Assembly (NCBI GenBank): GCA_964579325.1
Contig: CAZOHN010000193.1
Coordinates: 1 to 6,917, forward strand
From: CAZOHN01 sp964579325
GTDB lineage: Bacteria; Pseudomonadota; Alphaproteobacteria; Rhodobacterales; Rhodobacteraceae
Length of the DNA: 6,917 bases
Direction: 5' to 3'
This document shows positions 5,291 through 6,917 of this stretch, piece by piece (position 1 is the first letter of the stretch; every line of letters starts with the position of its first letter). The notes under the pieces are model-generated. The model saw only the letters and a program-made list of their open reading frames with translations, made no database searches and was not told the origin of the DNA. Made by a program: the position numbers and the translations under genes.

Positions 5291-5731
5291 GTGGTAGCCC
5301 GCGTGCAGGAGGGGCCGTTCGACTTCGGGGCCGAGGCGGCGGCCTTCGCGGCGGGCGCGCGTGGCGCGGGCGCGGTCGTGACCTTCACCGGGGTCGTGCG
5401 GGACACCGGCGCGGGCCTGTCGCACATGGAAATCGAGCATTACCCCGGCATGACCGAGAAGGCGCTGGCTGCCTACGAGGCGCAGGCGGTGGCGCGGTTC
5501 GGGTTGACGGCGAGCCTCGTGATCCACCGGCACGGCCGGCTTCGTCCCGGCGAGGCGATCATGATGGTCGCGACCGCCGCCCCGCACCGGGCCGACGCCT
5601 TCGCTGCGGCCGAGTTCCTGATGGACTGGCTGAAGTCGCGCGCGCCGTTCTGGAAGAAGGAGGTCGGGCGCGACGGGGCGGAATGGGTGGCCGCGAAGGG
5701 CGCCGACGAAGACGCGCTGGCGCGGTGGTAG
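5291..5731 (+). CDS. moaE: Molybdopterin synthase catalytic subunit MoaE
   Basis: This 146-residue subunit pairs with MoaD as an (alpha-beta)2 enzyme that inserts the two dithiolene sulfurs to form molybdopterin in the cytoplasm. Visible family motifs are TFTGVVR (31-37), EHYPGM (49-54), HRHGRLRPGE (79-88), the strand IMMVATAAPHR (90-100) and DWLKSRAPFWKKE (112-124). Lys115 and Lys122 keep the seven-residue spacing of the active-site lysines Lys119 and Lys126 of E. coli MoaE. The start is GTG 5291, with a run of six G at 5280-5285 as a possible ribosome binding site. A GTG at 5303 is a possible alternative, but homologues usually have a few residues before VQ. A hairpin at 5747 follows, suggesting that the pgsA-moaD-moaE transcript ends there. 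Confidence 0.96.
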   Translation: MVARVQEGPFDFGAEAAAFAAGARGAGAVVTFTGVVRDTGAGLSHMEIEHYPGMTEKALAAYEAQAVARFGLTASLVIHRHGRLRPGEAIMMVATAAPHRADAFAAAEFLMDWLKSRAPFWKKEVGRDGAEWVAAKGADEDALARW

Positions 5732-5746
5732 CTCGCGGGCGCATTT

Positions 5747-5775
5747 CGGCGGCCCGACAGGGTCGGATGCCGCCG
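5747..5775 (+). terminator. Terminator-like hairpin downstream of moaE
   Basis: CGGCGGCCCGAC (5747-5758) pairs with GTCGG (5762-5766) and GCCGCCG (5769-5775) around an AGG loop. This gives a 12-bp GC stem with an AT bulge, starting 15 bases after the moaE stop. There is no T-run after it, so it is not a textbook intrinsic terminator; it may mark the 3' end of the transcript or protect it. The rest of the gap to 5943 is less GC-rich and holds a smaller hairpin (ACCTGC 5822-5827 with GCAGGT 5833-5838). It probably also contains the promoter for the next gene, although I could not place one. Confidence 0.5.
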
Positions 5776-5943
5776 CCTCGCTGCGCCGTTGTGCCGGGGG
5801 TCACGCAATCAGCTGCCCTGCACCTGCATTCGGCAGGTATTATCGCAGCACGTCTTGTTACCGCAAAAGTCCCGATTACGTTTTACAAGACGGCGGTGCC
5901 TGACTAACAAAGCCTGCGGAATCAAGAAAATCGGGAACGTCTG

Positions 5944-6917
5944 GTGGCCGACGGGGGAACTTTTCTACTCATCATAGCGCTTCTGCCGTTCATCGGGGCG
6001 CTGGTGCCCGGGTTGATGATCCGGGCGGGGCGGACGGCCTGCGCAACCTTCGCGGCGTTGCCGACGGCGCTGGCTCTGGTGATGCTGGGTCTGCTTGCGC
6101 CCGCCGTGATGCGCGGCGAGGTGGTGCAGGCCGAGATCGCGTGGTTGCCGCAGCTGGGGCTTTCGGCGTCGTTCTTCCTCGACGGGCTGGGTCTGCTGTT
6201 CGCGGGGATGATCCTCGGCGTTGGCCTGCTGATCACGCTCTACGCGCGGTTCTACCTGTCGTCCCAGGACCCGATGGGGCAGTTCTACACCTATCTTCTG
6301 TTGTTCCAGGGCGCGATGCTGGGCATCGTGATTTCCGACAACATATTGCTTCTGCTGATCTTCTGGGAGCTGACGTCGCTCTCGTCCTTCCTGCTGATCG
6401 GCTACTGGAAGCATCTGCCCGAGGGTCGTCAGGGCGCGCGGATGGCGCTGGCCGTGACCGGCGCGGGCGGGCTGGCGATGATCGGGGGGATGCTGATCCT
6501 CGGCAATATCGTGGGCAGCTACAACCTGACCGACATTCTCCAGCAGGGCGACGCGATCCGGGCGTCGGAGTGGTATCTGCCCGCGCTGATCCTGATCCTG
6601 CTGGGCGCCTTCACCAAGTCGGCGCAGTTTCCGTTCCACTTCTGGCTTCCGCATGCGATGGCCGCGCCGACGCCGGTTTCGGCCTACCTGCACTCGGCCA
6701 CCATGGTGAAGGCGGGCGTGTTCCTGATGGCGCGGATGTGGCCGGTCCTTGCCGGAACCGAGGCGTGGTTCCTGATCGTCACAACCGCAGGGCTTGTCAC
6801 CATGGTGCTGGGTGCGGTGATCGGGTTCTTCAAGGACGACCTGAAGGCGCTGCTGGCATTTTCGACCGTGTCGCATCTGGGGTTGATCACCATGTTGCTG
6901 GGCATGGGCACGCCGGA
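5944..6917 (+). CDS. mrpA: Multisubunit Na+/H+ antiporter subunit A, N-terminal part
   Basis: The first 324 codons of the large MrpA/MnhA subunit are present; the gene runs off the right edge. Mrp complexes exchange cytoplasmic Na+ for H+ at the inner membrane and are related to the NuoL/NuoM subunits of complex I. Visible features are the N-terminal domain with FFLDGLG (77-83), then IFWELTS with Glu142, FTKSAQFPFHFWLP with Lys225, and PTPVSAYLHSATMVKAG (242-258) with Lys256. These are the Glu and two Lys residues conserved in the proton path of this superfamily. APTPVSAYLHSATMVKAG favours MrpA over complex I NuoL. An in-frame stop at 5905 and the lack of an earlier start codon fix the start at GTG 5944, with CGGGA at 5932-5936 as ribosome binding site. 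The mrpC-G genes would be expected beyond the window. Confidence 0.93.
   Translation, partial: MADGGTFLLIIALLPFIGALVPGLMIRAGRTACATFAALPTALALVMLGLLAPAVMRGEVVQAEIAWLPQLGLSASFFLDGLGLLFAGMILGVGLLITLYARFYLSSQDPMGQFYTYLLLFQGAMLGIVISDNILLLLIFWELTSLSSFLLIGYWKHLPEGRQGARMALAVTGAGGLAMIGGMLILGNIVGSYNLTDILQQGDAIRASEWYLPALILILLGAFTKSAQFPFHFWLPHAMAAPTPVSAYLHSATMVKAGVFLMARMWPVLAGTEAWFLIVTTAGLVTMVLGAVIGFFKDDLKALLAFSTVSHLGLITMLLGMGTP

Noticed and set aside
225..5587. Long reading frames on the - strand, such as 379-1692, 2223-4193 and 3848-5587
   Set aside because: They lie opposite well-supported genes, translate to Arg/Pro/Ala/Ser-rich low-complexity sequence without domains, and are explained by GC-rich codons on the + strand.
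5965..6876. 303-codon frame on the - strand opposite mrpA
   Set aside because: The + strand encodes a clear MrpA with conserved Glu and Lys residues; the opposite frame is Arg/Gln/His-rich without a domain.
1..6917. CRISPR array, tRNA, rRNA, insertion sequence or phage gene
   Set aside because: No regularly spaced direct repeats with spacers, no tRNA-like cloverleaf or rRNA sequence, and no transposase, integrase or phage protein was recognised on either strand.

Overview
The window looks like chromosomal DNA from a high-GC alphaproteobacterium, most likely of the Rhodobacterales/Rhodobacteraceae type. The base composition, the GC-rich third codon positions, the DUF952-pyrD pair, the pgsA-moaD-moaE run and the protein sequences all point that way. 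This is inference from recognition; no database search was possible. All supported genes lie on the + strand. The many long reading frames on the other strand and in other frames are by-products of the high GC content.

Layout. (1) Positions 1-130 are intergenic and open with a palindromic two-hairpin repeat. (2) 131-1527 is a DUF952 gene overlapping pyrD (quinone-linked dihydroorotate dehydrogenase, pyrimidine synthesis) by four bases. (3) 1528-2295 is a long gap without a convincing gene, ending in a near-consensus tandem Pho box and a leader hairpin. (4) 2296-3951 is a Na+/phosphate cotransporter with a C-terminal PhoU-like domain; the Pho box marks it as a likely PhoB target. (5) 3952-4375 is a second gap full of short tandem repeats and hairpins, including a second copy of the opening repeat. 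(6) 4376-5731 is a tight unit of pgsA (phosphatidylglycerophosphate synthase), moaD and moaE (the two subunits of molybdopterin synthase), closed by a terminator-like hairpin. (7) From 5944 to the right edge is the first part of mrpA/mnhA, the large subunit of a multisubunit Na+/H+ antiporter, cut by the window end.

The genes are mostly housekeeping: pyrimidine synthesis, phosphate uptake, anionic phospholipid synthesis, molybdenum cofactor synthesis and cation homeostasis. I see no defence island, phage, insertion sequence, CRISPR array, tRNA or rRNA. The signals worth following are noncoding: the tandem Pho box, the paired repeat whose hairpin is kept although its stem sequence differs, and the unexplained 0.7-kb gap downstream of pyrD.
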